Shown: positions 17,854 to 27,706, numbered from the stretch's first letter. The stretch is DNA of 64,000 nt from Rivularia sp963920925 (GCF_963920925.1 NZ_CAWUDI010000024.1:1-64000), one strand, 5' to 3'. Notes: generated from the letters alone by a model not told the origin. Numbers and translations are program-made.

Positions 17854-18522
17854 TTATTTAATAATCCATTTTCGCCAATCAACATTATCATCTTCGCATG
17901 GTTGATACAATTCCGGTTTACCAGATCCAAGCACCTCAGCAATCATTTGCATGGATTTAGTTCTACTCGGCGTAGAAAACTCAGAATTAGGATTATAGAC
18001 ATCGGGATGATGCCAATTATCAAGTTGAATAATTTGAGTTAATTCAGCCGGTACTATTTCTCTAAATTCTGTTTGGGTTGCTAAAATTTTTTCACGATAC
18101 CTGTCTACAAGATGAACCATCAAGTCAAAATCAATATAATCTGATAAATGAGGATTTCTCTCAATTTCACTTGAATTGATCGTAAATTGTTCTTCCCGAA
18201 TCATTACTGATATAGATTCGGGAATATCTTGATCATCTTCCTCCAATTCACCTGATGGATATTTAACCGGAAAATAAGTAACGAAAGGTTCGTTTATCAA
18301 AATACTACTTCCAAATGCAGAAATCACCAGCACTGGTTCAACACCATTTAAACTATACCAACTAACTAATTGTTCTATAGTCAAAGCCCAATCTTCATCG
18401 TTCCGGAATCCAGTAAGACGAGCCGTGACCATATCGTCATTCATATTATCAAAACCCGGAAAATCCAAGTTACCAGCGGCTTTGTCCAGACAGTTGAGAA
18501 TATTTTCTGTAGTAATTGTCAT
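17854..18522 (-). CDS. Hypothetical protein, acidic and soluble
   Basis: This 222-residue protein has no signal peptide or membrane segment. It begins ILNCLDKAAGNLDFPGFDN and contains FRNDEDWALTIEQLVSW and a C-terminal DNWHHPDVYNPNSEFSTP. The pattern of an N-terminal 'deaminase-free' sensing fold with FR-x-x-x-x-W recalls small DUF7003-like proteins of unknown role, a weak impression. It converges on flv2 and shares no operon. It may be an immunity-like or housekeeping protein; I cannot say which. Confidence 0.7.
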   Translation of the reverse strand: MTITTENILNCLDKAAGNLDFPGFDNMNDDMVTARLTGFRNDEDWALTIEQLVSWYSLNGVEPVLVISAFGSSILINEPFVTYFPVKYPSGELEEDDQDIPESISVMIREEQFTINSSEIERNPHLSDYIDFDLMVHLVDRYREKILATQTEFREIVPAELTQIIQLDNWHHPDVYNPNSEFSTPSRTKSMQMIAEVLGSGKPELYQPCEDDNVDWRKWIIK

Positions 18523-18636
18523 ATTATCTTAAATAACTTTTATTAAGATAGCATTAAGCACCAATAACTACATTAATCTTTCGTAAAGAGTGTTATTCAA
18601 AAAGGGAAATCATAATTTACTATTAAGTTTAAGGCT

Positions 18637-19386
18637 ATGATTAATCCCCGTGAAATCTATGATTTAATGTTAGATTATGGCACTACAGATACTAAAATAG
18701 AAGAAATTATCATCGGTTTGACTTGGACTTTATGTTTAACTGAAGGTGCGGGTTTGTGCATGAGTCCGGGAATGCTTACTCGCACTTTACCTTTCTCCGG
18801 AACTTTAGTAAATAAATCAATTTCTGAATTAGCTCCTTGGTTGCGTTCGTGGAATCCCTATCAAGCAACTATCGGAATGGCTGCGATTAATTCTATAATA
18901 AATTCTGATTCAAATTTACCCGATACAGGTACGGTTTTATCTCCCGATAGTTCTGCCAATTTAGCGGTATTCGAGCATTTTTTACCCCAAATTCGTAACA
19001 AAAACGTTTGCATCATTGGACGCTATCCGGGATTAAATAAGTATTCTCAAGAAATGCAAATGAAGGTAATAGAATTGAATCCGGGGCCAGAAGATTTTCC
19101 CGCACCAGCTTCAGAATTTTTACTACCGGAAGCTGAATGGGTATTTTTAACTGCTACTTCTATTGCGAATAAAACCTTTCCTCGTTTAGTTCAATTAGCA
19201 AAGAATTCTAAATTAGTTTTAATGGGGCCAACTCTTCCTTGGTTGCCAGATTTAAAACAAATGGGAATCGATTATTTAGCAGGAATTAAAGTTACTAATT
19301 TACCAGCTTTAAGAGAAACGGTTGCCGAAGGTGGTGGTGTGAGAATCTTTGAAACTGGTATTCAATATAGTGTTGTTGAGTTATGA
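18637..19386 (+). CDS. DUF364/DUF4213 family protein (putative heavy-metal chelation domain)
   Basis: This 249-residue protein shows the family pattern: an N-terminal DUF4213 part (IEEIIIGLTWTLCLTEGAGLCMSPG), WNPYQATIGMAAINSII, and a Rossmann-like C-terminal DUF364 part with NVCIIGRYPGL, EWVFLTATSIANKTFPRLV and KLVLMGPTLPWLP. DUF364 proteins often occur with molybdenum, nickel or other metal-related genes and are proposed to bind metals. No such partner is adjacent here. The molecular role is unproven. Confidence 0.87.
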   Translation: MINPREIYDLMLDYGTTDTKIEEIIIGLTWTLCLTEGAGLCMSPGMLTRTLPFSGTLVNKSISELAPWLRSWNPYQATIGMAAINSIINSDSNLPDTGTVLSPDSSANLAVFEHFLPQIRNKNVCIIGRYPGLNKYSQEMQMKVIELNPGPEDFPAPASEFLLPEAEWVFLTATSIANKTFPRLVQLAKNSKLVLMGPTLPWLPDLKQMGIDYLAGIKVTNLPALRETVAEGGGVRIFETGIQYSVVEL

Positions 19387-19587
19387 ATTAAAAAACCCCT
19401 CTCCATGAACGTGAAACGTTTTCTCGTAGAGTACCTCTCCCCCACTAAGAGAGAGGCTTTAAACAACTGCTTTTCTTTTCCCCCTTCCCTAAGAGGGAAG
19501 CTTTAAAAAATTGCTTTTCCTTTCCCCCTTCCCTACTAGGGAAGGGGTTAGGGGTTAGGTTTTTATATCCTTTAATTAACAACTGAT

Positions 19588-20031
19588 TCACAAGGGAAAT
19601 CTACTATGAAGCTGTTTACATTCTTCTTTTAATATCCCCGATTTGATTTTAATAGAAGCTGGAGATTTACCGATAATTTCTTCACATCGCATATTAATCA
19701 TGTTGGGATTGTAATCATCTTCAAAGTCTGAAGCACCAGCACCATAAACGATTTCGGAAATACCTGCCCAAAAGCAAGTCGCCGCACACATTGCACAGGG
19801 TTCGCAGGTAGAATAAAGCGTATATCCCGATTCTAAAGCGGCAGTTTTGAGACGAGTAGTTAATTTACGTAAAACGTTTACTTCAGCATGACAGGTTGGA
19901 TCTGCATCGGATTCAACTGTGTTACCGGCTTTCTCAACTATTTCGTTATCTTTTACAATTACAGCACCGAAAGGAGTTTCGCTTTTCTCAGCTTCGGCGA
20001 TCGCCATTTGCATTATTTCTTCAGGAGTCAT
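19588..20031 (-). CDS. Nucleoside/cytidine deaminase family protein
   Basis: This 147-residue zinc-dependent deaminase has the catalytic HAE motif (H48, E50 proton shuttle) and the PCxxC zinc motif (C79, C82 in CEPCAMC). The family includes guanine deaminases, tRNA adenosine deaminases and riboflavin deaminases. The sequence AATCFWAGISEIVYGAGASDFEDDY resembles the guanine-deaminase-like branch more than TadA. It is soluble and stands alone, with repeats downstream. The exact substrate is not decided. Confidence 0.88.
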   Translation of the reverse strand: MTPEEIMQMAIAEAEKSETPFGAVIVKDNEIVEKAGNTVESDADPTCHAEVNVLRKLTTRLKTAALESGYTLYSTCEPCAMCAATCFWAGISEIVYGAGASDFEDDYNPNMINMRCEEIIGKSPASIKIKSGILKEECKQLHSRFPL

Positions 20032-20112
20032 TCAATTTTGGATTTTAGATTTTAACAACGGATGCTTTTGTTTTGGATTTTAGATTTTAGATTTTGGATT
20101 TTGAATTTTAGA
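20032..20112. repeat. GATTTTAGATTTT repeat block
   Basis: This AT-rich block of repeated TTTTGGATTTTAGA units includes GATTTTAACAACGGATGC, inverted relative to the block at 16012-16070. It lies just upstream of the deaminase start. The rest of the gap to 20326 shows no gene. Confidence 0.75.
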
Positions 20113-20326
20113 TTAACTGGCTTGAAACAATAACACAATTTTTTATATCTTCTCTACAGATAAATCTAAGAAATTATATCCAGTTTATTTTTTAATGATA
20201 ATCAATAAACAGTTATCAGTTAGCAGTTATATATTACTGTTCCCTATTCCCTGTTTTTTAAATCATTCGGGGACAAAATTTAGTTAAATTACGACTATAG
20301 AATCATACACCCAATTACCAATTCTC

Positions 20327-21715
20327 ATGATAATAGACAGTTTTCGGGCTAAGTTACGCAAGGAAGCACAACTTTGGCGAGATGAAGGAATTATACAAGA
20401 TTCTCAGTACGAACAATTATCCCAAAGGTATCAGTTTGATAGTTTGGATAATGTTGCTCAAGACCGCTTTATTTTTATTTTAATTGGAGTCGGTTGTATA
20501 CTTGTAGGCTTGGGGGCAATTACTTTTGTCGCAGCTAATTGGCAATCATGGTCGCGTGAAGTAAAGTTAGTTTTATTATTAAGTCTATTCTTTGCAACAA
20601 ATATTATTGGTTTTTTCCTTTGGAGAGAACCCGTATTTGATAATGCGGGAAGAAGAAGACGGCAACGTAAGCGAATATTTGGACATGGTTTATTACTTTT
20701 AGGTGCTTTACTTTTAGGCGCAAATATGGCCTTTATGGCGCAGACATTCCATATCAGCGGTGCCGATTATCAACTGTATTTATTCTGGGGAATTGGCGTT
20801 TTGGTAATGGCTTATGGCTTGCGTTTGGCTTCCTTGGGGGTGTTTGCGTTCGTCTTGATGAACATTGGATACTTTACAGGCTCAGGGGAGTTATGGAATT
20901 CTGTGAGTGAATTTTCTTTGTCATTGCTGATGCTCCAACATATGCCAATCCTTTATTTAGCGCTGTTTGTTCCTTTAGCCTATATCTGTAAATCGCGATG
21001 GATTTTTGGATTATCTACGATTGCTTTTGCTACTTCATTGCAATTTAATTTAAGTAAAAACTATCTGCCCATGCTTTATTCTTTTGCCTTTGCACTTCCA
21101 CCAGCGTTATTATGGAGTTATGACGATTTACTAATTCCTAAAGTTAATCAAAGATGGTTTCAATCGGTTGCACGTAATATAGCATTGCTATTTTTGAGCA
21201 TTCTATTTTATGTTCTTTCCTTCCAGGGATATTGGCAATTTTACAATTATTCTTCTGTTAACAACTTAAAACCCAATTTATTTTTATTCATAGATTTGGG
21301 AATTATTACGGCTTTAGCTATATATCAATGGTTTCATTTATTGCGTCCAAATCGCAACCGTCAGCGTCAAGGAATAGATATTACTCATATTGCTATCGCC
21401 ATCTTTATTGTAATAGCTGCTTTTGCACCGATATTAAGACAAAATACTGCCGGAATGTCGGTTTTAGCAATATTTATTTTCAATTTACTGTTAGCATTAT
21501 TAGCTTGCGGAATGATTCGTCAAGGATTGCAATCAAATCAAAGACGCGCTTTTTGGGGAGGAATGATCTTGTTAACCCTGCAAATTATCACCCGAATGCT
21601 CGAATACGACACGGCTTTATTACTTAAATCTTTGGTTTTCGTGTTGTGCGGAGTCGCTGTAATCGGCGCGGGATTATGGTTTGAACGCCATTTATCAGTG
21701 AGCAGTCAACAGTGA
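20327..21715 (+). CDS. DUF2157 domain-containing membrane protein
   Basis: This 462-residue protein has a soluble N-terminus typical of DUF2157 (KLRKEAQLWRDEGIIQDSQYEQL) followed by about twelve hydrophobic helices, beginning FIFILIGVGCILVGLGAITFV. Between the second and third helices lies an Arg-rich loop (GRRRRQRKRIFG). DUF2157 proteins are membrane proteins of unknown role. They are commonly encoded before a GDYXXLXY-domain protein, as here (66 bases apart, same strand), so the pair is probably an operon and may form a complex. Confidence 0.9.
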   Translation: MIIDSFRAKLRKEAQLWRDEGIIQDSQYEQLSQRYQFDSLDNVAQDRFIFILIGVGCILVGLGAITFVAANWQSWSREVKLVLLLSLFFATNIIGFFLWREPVFDNAGRRRRQRKRIFGHGLLLLGALLLGANMAFMAQTFHISGADYQLYLFWGIGVLVMAYGLRLASLGVFAFVLMNIGYFTGSGELWNSVSEFSLSLLMLQHMPILYLALFVPLAYICKSRWIFGLSTIAFATSLQFNLSKNYLPMLYSFAFALPPALLWSYDDLLIPKVNQRWFQSVARNIALLFLSILFYVLSFQGYWQFYNYSSVNNLKPNLFLFIDLGIITALAIYQWFHLLRPNRNRQRQGIDITHIAIAIFIVIAAFAPILRQNTAGMSVLAIFIFNLLLALLACGMIRQGLQSNQRRAFWGGMILLTLQIITRMLEYDTALLLKSLVFVLCGVAVIGAGLWFERHLSVSSQQ

Positions 21716-21730
21716 GCAGTGAACAATTAT

Positions 21731-21780
21731 CAACTAACAACTAACAACTAATAACTAATAACTAATAACTAATAACTAAT
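21731..21780. repeat. Heptad tandem repeat (AACTAAT/AACTAAC)n
   Basis: About seven copies of a seven-base unit fill the space between the DUF2157 gene and the next start. It is an STRR-like repeat with a unit different from that at 15235. Confidence 0.9.
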
Positions 21781-21781
21781 T

Positions 21782-22432
21782 ATGAAACCTTTTCCAGAAG
21801 AATCTTCCCAAAAAGAACTAATTCCCGATTTTAAAACGAAATCACCTGCAACTAATAAACCAATACCAATTCTTACATTTATAGTACCTTTATTAATCCA
21901 AGCTGGGTTACTTTTCGCGATACCAGCGCAATCAGCTTACACTTACCTTACGGGTAAAACGGTAATTTTACAAACCGTACCTGTAGATCCTTACAATATA
22001 TTAACTGGTTACTATCAAATTCTCAGTTACGACATTTCCACAACAAGCACTTTAGAAAAACTTCCCGGTAGTAAAGACTTATTAAAAGATGGCAACAGTT
22101 TTTATGTCGTACTCCAAGAAGAAAAATCTACTGATGAGAAAATTCCTAAAGCTTGGAAACCACTACGGTTAAGTGAAAAACTTCCCGATTCTCTTGCCGA
22201 TAACCAAGTAGCGTTGAAAGGTAAATATCGCTCCGGTAGGGTTACATATGGTTTAGAAAAATATAATATCCCAGAAGACCAACGCAATCAAATTAATAAC
22301 AATATATCTCAAGCAAGTCGAAGCGCAACACAACCGGATAAACAACCCATCGTAGTGGAAGTCAAAGTTGATTCTCAGGGTAAATCGGTACCTATAAGTA
22401 TGTGGGTGAAAGAACAAAATTATAGGTTTTAA
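21782..22432 (+). CDS. GDYXXLXY domain-containing membrane-anchored protein
   Basis: This 216-residue protein has one N-terminal membrane helix (PILTFIVPLLIQAGLLFAIP) followed by an extracytoplasmic domain. The family signature reads GYYQILSY here: position 2 is Y instead of D, and the L and final Y are kept. Upstream TVILQTVPVDPYNILTG and downstream QVALKGKYRSGRVTYGLEKY fit the family. It sits just after the DUF2157 gene, the usual partner. The function is unknown. Confidence 0.87.
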   Translation: MKPFPEESSQKELIPDFKTKSPATNKPIPILTFIVPLLIQAGLLFAIPAQSAYTYLTGKTVILQTVPVDPYNILTGYYQILSYDISTTSTLEKLPGSKDLLKDGNSFYVVLQEEKSTDEKIPKAWKPLRLSEKLPDSLADNQVALKGKYRSGRVTYGLEKYNIPEDQRNQINNNISQASRSATQPDKQPIVVEVKVDSQGKSVPISMWVKEQNYRF

Positions 22433-22437
22433 CTGAT

Positions 22438-22677
22438 TCACTCTTCGTTGCGTAATTGCCAAGCCGCACCAAAAGCGGCTCCGGCTCCTGCTAGTAATCC
22501 CGTACTCATTCCTTGTATGGTTTTACTAATGGGATCTTGAGTTAGACATTCGCTTGTTACCTCAGTAGCTTTTAAACACATGGTGCTTTCAGCCCAACTA
22601 GACGTACCTCCAAGCACTACACCAGCCACGCTACAGGAAACGATTAACAGTAAAAGGCGTTTATTTTTTCTATCCAT
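22438..22677 (-). CDS. Small secreted or membrane-associated hypothetical protein
   Basis: This 79-residue protein has a signal-like hydrophobic N-terminus (RLLLLIVSCSVAGVVLGG, then SSWAES). A short region with two cysteines (CLKATEVTSECLTQ) follows, then a small-residue-rich helix, GLLAGAGAAFGAAWQL, of glycine-zipper type. It converges closely on the GDYXXLXY gene (5 bases between stops). No family was recognised. Codon pattern and clean start support a real gene. Confidence 0.6.
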   Translation of the reverse strand: MDRKNKRLLLLIVSCSVAGVVLGGTSSWAESTMCLKATEVTSECLTQDPISKTIQGMSTGLLAGAGAAFGAAWQLRNEE

Positions 22678-22988
22678 AGATAGGTTTTTAAATATCTTTA
22701 GTATTAATTCTTCTATCCACTGTACATAAAAGTTTACGCATTGTCAGCATGGTTTGTATAAAATTCTGAAAATTTTTCTCATTTAATTTTTTGTGCAGAG
22801 CGAAAATATGTAGCGATAAGCCGCTCTGCTAATGCGATTTTGATGGGGCTTATATCAGGCTGGCTAAATTACTTACAAATAAAAAGATATTTGTTTGTAG
22901 TAGCGCTTCCTATAAGAGGCGCTAAAGCGCTACTACGAACCTTATTTATCTGATTATTTTTGTTGTGTCACGACACTCAGACTGTATC
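22678..22988. other. Intergenic gap with a hairpin repeat
   Basis: No gene was seen. At 22897-22936 an inverted repeat reads GTAGTAGCGCTT … AAAGCGCTACTAC. It resembles the element at 30893-30943 (GTAGTAAG … CTTACTAC) in its outer arms. The rest is AT-rich. Confidence 0.6.
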
Positions 22989-23702
22989 TCAGACAAACCT
23001 AATTTTCGATTTAGTTAAAACCATTGTGGCTGCTAATCCGATAAATATAGTCGCAGGTACTCCCGATTCAGGTACTTTCTTTCTGCGTTGCGGTTCATCT
23101 TTTTTAGCGTAGGTGTAAGAAACCATTACATTAGCACCTGCGTAAGTTTCAAAACGAGCCGATAGATTTCCCGCACCTGTAGCTGTTGAATTACCTATGG
23201 CTTCCAGGAATAAATTAAAATTACCACCGCCAACGAAGGGTGTAAAATCATCTGGAATGGTTAAAAGTGTCGATTCTTTCTTGGTATTAGAAATTTCTGT
23301 TAATTTAACGCCCGAAGTACCACCAAAATCAAATGTTCCATCGTATGCGCTCAAGTCTTTTTCAACCGATGCAGTGGGTAAAGCTACGAGTAGTAGGGAA
23401 TTATCGGGTTTTTTTAAACTGATTTCTGCGGCAAGATTTCCCGTAACTAGTGCTGCCTGAGCGTCTTCGTTTTCTAAACTTACCGAACCTTGAACATCAC
23501 CACTTAACTCAAATAAAATGCTTTCTAATTTGCCCAAACTGCTATCAAATTTGGGTAAGCTTATTTGTTTTTCAAAATTAGTTTTTTCTAAATTGACCGA
23601 ACTTTTATAAGTCAGCGTAGATGCTTGTACGGCATTTATTGGCGCTAATATTGCAGCAAAACCTGCCACCATCACTTTGGTTTTGAAAATGGATAGATGC
23701 AT
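22989..23702 (-). CDS. Secreted protein with PEP-CTERM-like sorting tail
   Basis: This 237-residue protein has an N-terminal signal peptide (MVAGFAAILAPINAVQAS) and a beta-rich middle (choice-of-anchor-like, about 30-195). The C-terminal tripartite signal is VPESG, a hydrophobic helix (VPATIFIGLAATMVL) and a basic end (TKSKIR). This is the PEP-CTERM arrangement with VPES in place of VPEP, read by an exosortase that would be encoded elsewhere. The RRKK just before VPESG is a little unusual. It is probably an exported surface or matrix protein; the role is unknown. Confidence 0.78.
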   Translation of the reverse strand: MHLSIFKTKVMVAGFAAILAPINAVQASTLTYKSSVNLEKTNFEKQISLPKFDSSLGKLESILFELSGDVQGSVSLENEDAQAALVTGNLAAEISLKKPDNSLLLVALPTASVEKDLSAYDGTFDFGGTSGVKLTEISNTKKESTLLTIPDDFTPFVGGGNFNLFLEAIGNSTATGAGNLSARFETYAGANVMVSYTYAKKDEPQRRKKVPESGVPATIFIGLAATMVLTKSKIRFV

Positions 23703-24285
23703 AATTATTTAACCTATATATTGTTTGCGTTTTTTATGAATGTTTATTCAACGCATCTTGGACTCTAAAAAAGAGATTAATTTAGTTAAAATAATTAAGC
23801 AATATCACTTAAGTATATTCATGAAATATTTACAAAAATACTCCGGATATATCCAGTTATATATATTTTATGTAAGTAAAACTCAAGATATTGTTTTTGT
23901 TTAATTTCATTAGTAAAAACTTTATAATCAACAGTAAATATTTTATAAACTTGAGTATTTAAAATATATTGATTAAATTGCTAAGTGGCTATGCTGTTTT
24001 TACTTATTTTTGGGTTTTGACAATTTTTCGCAATCATTGGAAATTGCCAAGCAAGAAATATAAGGATACTTGTGATGTTCCTCGTGGTAGCCGAAATGAT
24101 AGCAGCTAATCAAATTTATATTTCTTTGAGAAGATAGCGAATAAGAATCAAATCATAAGGATTGAGCGAGGCATCCTAATAAAAAAATATCATAGTTAAA
24201 GCATTTTACTTCCTTGATATATAGGGTGCAAGATGCCCGCACTACAAAGTCTCCACATTTTTTAATCAAATTTTTATAATTAATC

Positions 24286-24492
24286 GTAGGTTGGGTTAGG
24301 CACACAAAGAAATATAGCAAGAAAGCGAAAAAACATATTTGTGCCGTAACCCAACATCTTATTTATCGGAACTTTGAAATATTTTGCCCTTGAATAACGA
24401 AGTTTGTACGCAAACGTGATGTTGGGTTACGACACGATTAATTAGATTTTCGTTACGAACTTCAATTGGTTTTCGTGTCTAACCCAACCTAC
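24286..24492. repeat. Nested inverted-repeat element (GTAGGTTGGGTTAG)
   Basis: The ends are GTAGGTTGGGTTAGGCACAC at 24286-24305 and its near-complement TGTCTAACCCAACCTAC ending at 24492. Inside, a second pair (CGTAACCCAACATC and GATGTTGGGTTACG) is also inverted. The element is about 207 bp with no ORF, a MITE-like or REP-type cruciform. Confidence 0.75.
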
Positions 24493-24526
24493 TAGCTAGC
24501 AAGATGCCAGGAATACAAATGTAAAA

Positions 24527-24550
24527 GAGACTCCGCAATTGCGAAGTCTC
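24527..24550. repeat. Palindrome GAGACTCCGCA/TGCGAAGTCTC
   Basis: A 24-base near-perfect palindrome related in form to the GAGACGT family, 67 bases beyond the 3' end of the minus-strand sppA. It may terminate that gene. Confidence 0.65.
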
Positions 24551-24616
24551 TACATTTTTGAATCAATAATTAATTATGAATTGTTGACAATTGATAATTA
24601 CTAACTGATAACTGAT

Positions 24617-26443
24617 TTATTCGATTATCAAATTAAAAGGCAACCGAGCATATACACCTAATGGATCGTTCATGTTTTGTAAAACCGCTATTTCTGCTTG
24701 TAATTTCTCAAATTCCTTGGTTAAAGGATGATTTGGTTGAAGTGAGGTTTTGCTAGTTTTAAACACAGCTTGGGTTTCTTCTGCGACTTTACCAAAAAAT
24801 CTTTCGCTAAAGCTGCTGGCTCTGGGATACTCTTGCAATTCCCATTTATCTCCTAACTTTGCTTCCGAGGCAGCATATTTGATCGCCGCATCTAATCCGC
24901 CGATTTCATCCACTAAACCAATGTCTTTCGCAGCTTTACCAGACCAAACTCTTCCTTGAGCAATATCTGCTACCTTTGATTGTGGTAGGTTTCTACCTTT
25001 GGCTACTTTATCTAAAAATTTACCGTAAATTCGGTTGACGCTGCTTTGAAAAATCGCCAATTCTGCTTCAGATTTGGGACGAGTCACTGTTCCGATGTCA
25101 GCATATTTTCCCGTTTTAACGCTATCCCAAGTAATACCGTTGTCGTTGGCTAATTTTTGGATATTGGGTATGCTGCCAAATACACCAATGGAACCCGTAA
25201 CGGTATTTGGTTCGGCAAAAATTCGGTTGGAATCTGTAGCTATCCAGTAACCACCGGATGCCGCAGTATCTCCCATTGATACCACAACTGGTTTAACATC
25301 GCGAGTTAATCTAATTTCTCGCTGGATGATTTCGGATGCGGTAGCGCTACCACCGGGAGAATTTATCCGTAAAACCACCGCTTTAACATCTTTATCTTGA
25401 CGCAGACGACGGAAAATTTTAGCGAAACGGGTTCCCCCTACTTCTCCTGTGTCTCCATCACCGTCAACAATACCACCTTCGGCATAAACTACAGCTATTT
25501 CCGAATCGGAATTTCTACTTATATTTTTATCGGCAAGAGTCGCGTATTCATCTAAATCAATTTGTTTAAAAGTTTTTTCATCGCTATCACTTTTCGTTAA
25601 CTTTTTGAGTTCGGTAACTACTTCGTCAAAATAGGCAACCTTATCTACCAAACGGTTGGTTTTAGCTTCCGAGGGTTCTAAAAGTCCTTTACTATCGGCG
25701 ATCGCCTGCAATTGTTGCGGTGTCATTTTACGGCTTTTACCTACAGTACCGCGCCATTCACCCCATAAATCATCTAATAATGTTTGAATTTGCTCGCGGT
25801 TTTCCGGACTCAATTGTTTCAAAACTAAAGGTTCAACTGCACCTTTAAACTTTCCTACTCGGACAATTTGCACGCCTACACCAAACTTTTCCAAAGCCCC
25901 AGCCAAAAACATCGGTTGCGAACTCAAACCGTTAATTTCCATTCCTCCGTAAGGATTAACCATAACGGTATCCGCCACCGAACTGAGGTAGTATTCTTTT
26001 TCACCCCATCCGACACCGTAAGCAACAACTTTTTTACCCGTATCGCGAAACTTCGAGAGTGCTTCACGAATTTCCTTGAGAGTTGCAAAACCCGTGCTTC
26101 CGGCTCCCGAAGCGTCCCTTGCATCCAAATAAACGCCCACAATTCGCTTGTCGGTGCGGGCTTTTTCCAAAGCATCCAAAACCTCACGCAGTGTCATCTG
26201 CTTTTTATAATCACCCGATATTGCTTGCTGTAAAATCAAACCAGTATCGGGCTTTCCGTCGGTAATTTGAGTTGATAAATCAAACACCAACATCGATGAA
26301 TCTTCTACTTTCGGTCCCGAATCCGTGGAAGCAGCAGCAAAAACTAGCATGAATAATCCGACAGTACTTATACCCCCAAAAATAAATAGTCCTAATAAAC
26401 TACCAATTAAACTCGCAAAGGTCTGTTTAATAAAATTACGCAT
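24617..26443 (-). CDS. sppA: Signal peptide peptidase SppA, 67K type
   Basis: This 608-residue membrane-bound serine protease degrades cleaved signal peptides. In cyanobacteria and chloroplasts SppA is linked to light acclimation. It has an N-terminal membrane anchor (residues 11-37) and two tandem protease-fold repeats, as in the long E. coli form. The catalytic dyad is visible: lysine K200 in VGKFKGAVEP and serine S396 in DTAASGGYW. The substrate groove region LRINSPGGSATASEI is intact. It is monocistronic, with plain gaps on both sides. Confidence 0.95.
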   Translation of the reverse strand: MRNFIKQTFASLIGSLLGLFIFGGISTVGLFMLVFAAASTDSGPKVEDSSMLVFDLSTQITDGKPDTGLILQQAISGDYKKQMTLREVLDALEKARTDKRIVGVYLDARDASGAGSTGFATLKEIREALSKFRDTGKKVVAYGVGWGEKEYYLSSVADTVMVNPYGGMEINGLSSQPMFLAGALEKFGVGVQIVRVGKFKGAVEPLVLKQLSPENREQIQTLLDDLWGEWRGTVGKSRKMTPQQLQAIADSKGLLEPSEAKTNRLVDKVAYFDEVVTELKKLTKSDSDEKTFKQIDLDEYATLADKNISRNSDSEIAVVYAEGGIVDGDGDTGEVGGTRFAKIFRRLRQDKDVKAVVLRINSPGGSATASEIIQREIRLTRDVKPVVVSMGDTAASGGYWIATDSNRIFAEPNTVTGSIGVFGSIPNIQKLANDNGITWDSVKTGKYADIGTVTRPKSEAELAIFQSSVNRIYGKFLDKVAKGRNLPQSKVADIAQGRVWSGKAAKDIGLVDEIGGLDAAIKYAASEAKLGDKWELQEYPRASSFSERFFGKVAEETQAVFKTSKTSLQPNHPLTKEFEKLQAEIAVLQNMNDPLGVYARLPFNLIIE

Positions 26444-26653
26444 ATTACCCCGGTTTTACTAATAAGTATTTACATTTAGCCCCTAAGTATTGGTAGATGC
26501 ACTTAAGGGCAACTACCATCCTCAAATTTATTCTGCATCTTTTCACTTCATATTTTATAAATCATCCTTTAATAATTACTTTGTATTTCCAATGTCCCCT
26601 ATAAATATTGTTCCTAACACCTATATATTTTGCTCAATAATTAAGATATAGAA

Positions 26654-27706
26654 TTATTCAACTGTTTTAATTAAACTATCAGAATGTTGAAGTTGTTCTA
26701 GTGTAGCGTTACCAGTACAAAATAGTACGGTGCTAATTTCCGCAATTAAAACTTTTGCTAAATCGTAAAGTGTAGCCTCAGATGAAGTTGCAGCTTGTAA
26801 AAACGGCATTGCCAACCCGGCTATATCGGCACCCAATGCGATCGCCTTCGCCACATCTACACCGTGACGCAAACCCCCCGAAGCAATCAAAGGTACATCA
26901 GGGGCAATGCTGCGAATTCCGGTGATGCAGTCAGCCGTCGGAACACCCCAATCAGCAAAGGTTCTACCCAAACGTCGCTGTAAAACATTATCAGCACGCT
27001 CGCTTTCCACCAAAGCCCAAGAAGTACCGCCAGCACCAGCCACATCAATCGCTGCAACTCCAGCACCAATAAGTTTGTGAGCCATTTTCGCCGAAATTCC
27101 ATTCCCAACTTCCTTAACAATTACCGGCACTGGTAATTTTTGGCATAAAGTTTCGATTTTGTCCAGCACGCCCCGGAAATTAGTATCACCTTTGGGCTGA
27201 ATGCATTCTTGTAGCGGGTTAAGATGCAAAATCAGCGCATCAGCTTCCAAAATGTCAACAACTCGCAGACATTCATCTAAACCGTAATTGTAATTCAGTT
27301 GAATCGCACCCAAATTAGCGAACAATAGTATATCGGGAGCATATTTACGAACTGCAAAAGTATCAGAAACTTCCGCATTTTCTACTGCAACTCGTTGAGA
27401 GCCGACACCCATAGCCAATCGGTAATGTTGAGCAACTTTCGCCAAACGACAATTAATAGTTTTAGCTTCTTCGGTTCCCCCAGTCATCGAAGAAATTAAT
27501 AATGGCGCATTCATAACTTTTCCTAAGAATGTAGTGCTAATATCAATTTGATCGCGGTCAATGTCCGGTAAACAACAATGGTCAAAATGATAGCGTTCCA
27601 AACCATTAGTAGTTTGACGAAACTGAACATCTTCCTCTAGACAGATGCGGATGTGGTCGGCTTTGCGAGATTGTGTTGCGGCTGAGTAATTTGTAGAAAT
27701 TTTCAC
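26654..27706 (-). CDS. fni: Type 2 isopentenyl-diphosphate delta-isomerase
   Basis: This 350-residue FMN- and NAD(P)H-dependent enzyme interconverts IPP and DMAPP, feeding carotenoid, phytol and quinone synthesis. It shows the expected TIM-barrel motifs: RKADHIRICLEEDVQF, LISSMTGGTEEAKTIN, AMGVGSQRVAVE, VIVKEVGNGIS, DVAGAGGTSWALVE and the phosphate-binding LIASGGLRHGVDVAKA. Type 2 is the usual form in cyanobacteria. Length and start are normal. Confidence 0.95.
   Translation of the reverse strand: MKISTNYSAATQSRKADHIRICLEEDVQFRQTTNGLERYHFDHCCLPDIDRDQIDISTTFLGKVMNAPLLISSMTGGTEEAKTINCRLAKVAQHYRLAMGVGSQRVAVENAEVSDTFAVRKYAPDILLFANLGAIQLNYNYGLDECLRVVDILEADALILHLNPLQECIQPKGDTNFRGVLDKIETLCQKLPVPVIVKEVGNGISAKMAHKLIGAGVAAIDVAGAGGTSWALVESERADNVLQRRLGRTFADWGVPTADCITGIRSIAPDVPLIASGGLRHGVDVAKAIALGADIAGLAMPFLQAATSSEATLYDLAKVLIAEISTVLFCTGNATLEQLQHSDSLIKTVE

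Larger units (their letters stand above)
23703..24616. other. Long intergenic region with inverted repeats
   Basis: No convincing gene was found in 914 bases. The first 550 bases are very AT-rich and plain. The right part holds a nested inverted-repeat element at 24286-24492 and a palindrome at 24527-24550. Confidence 0.6.
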
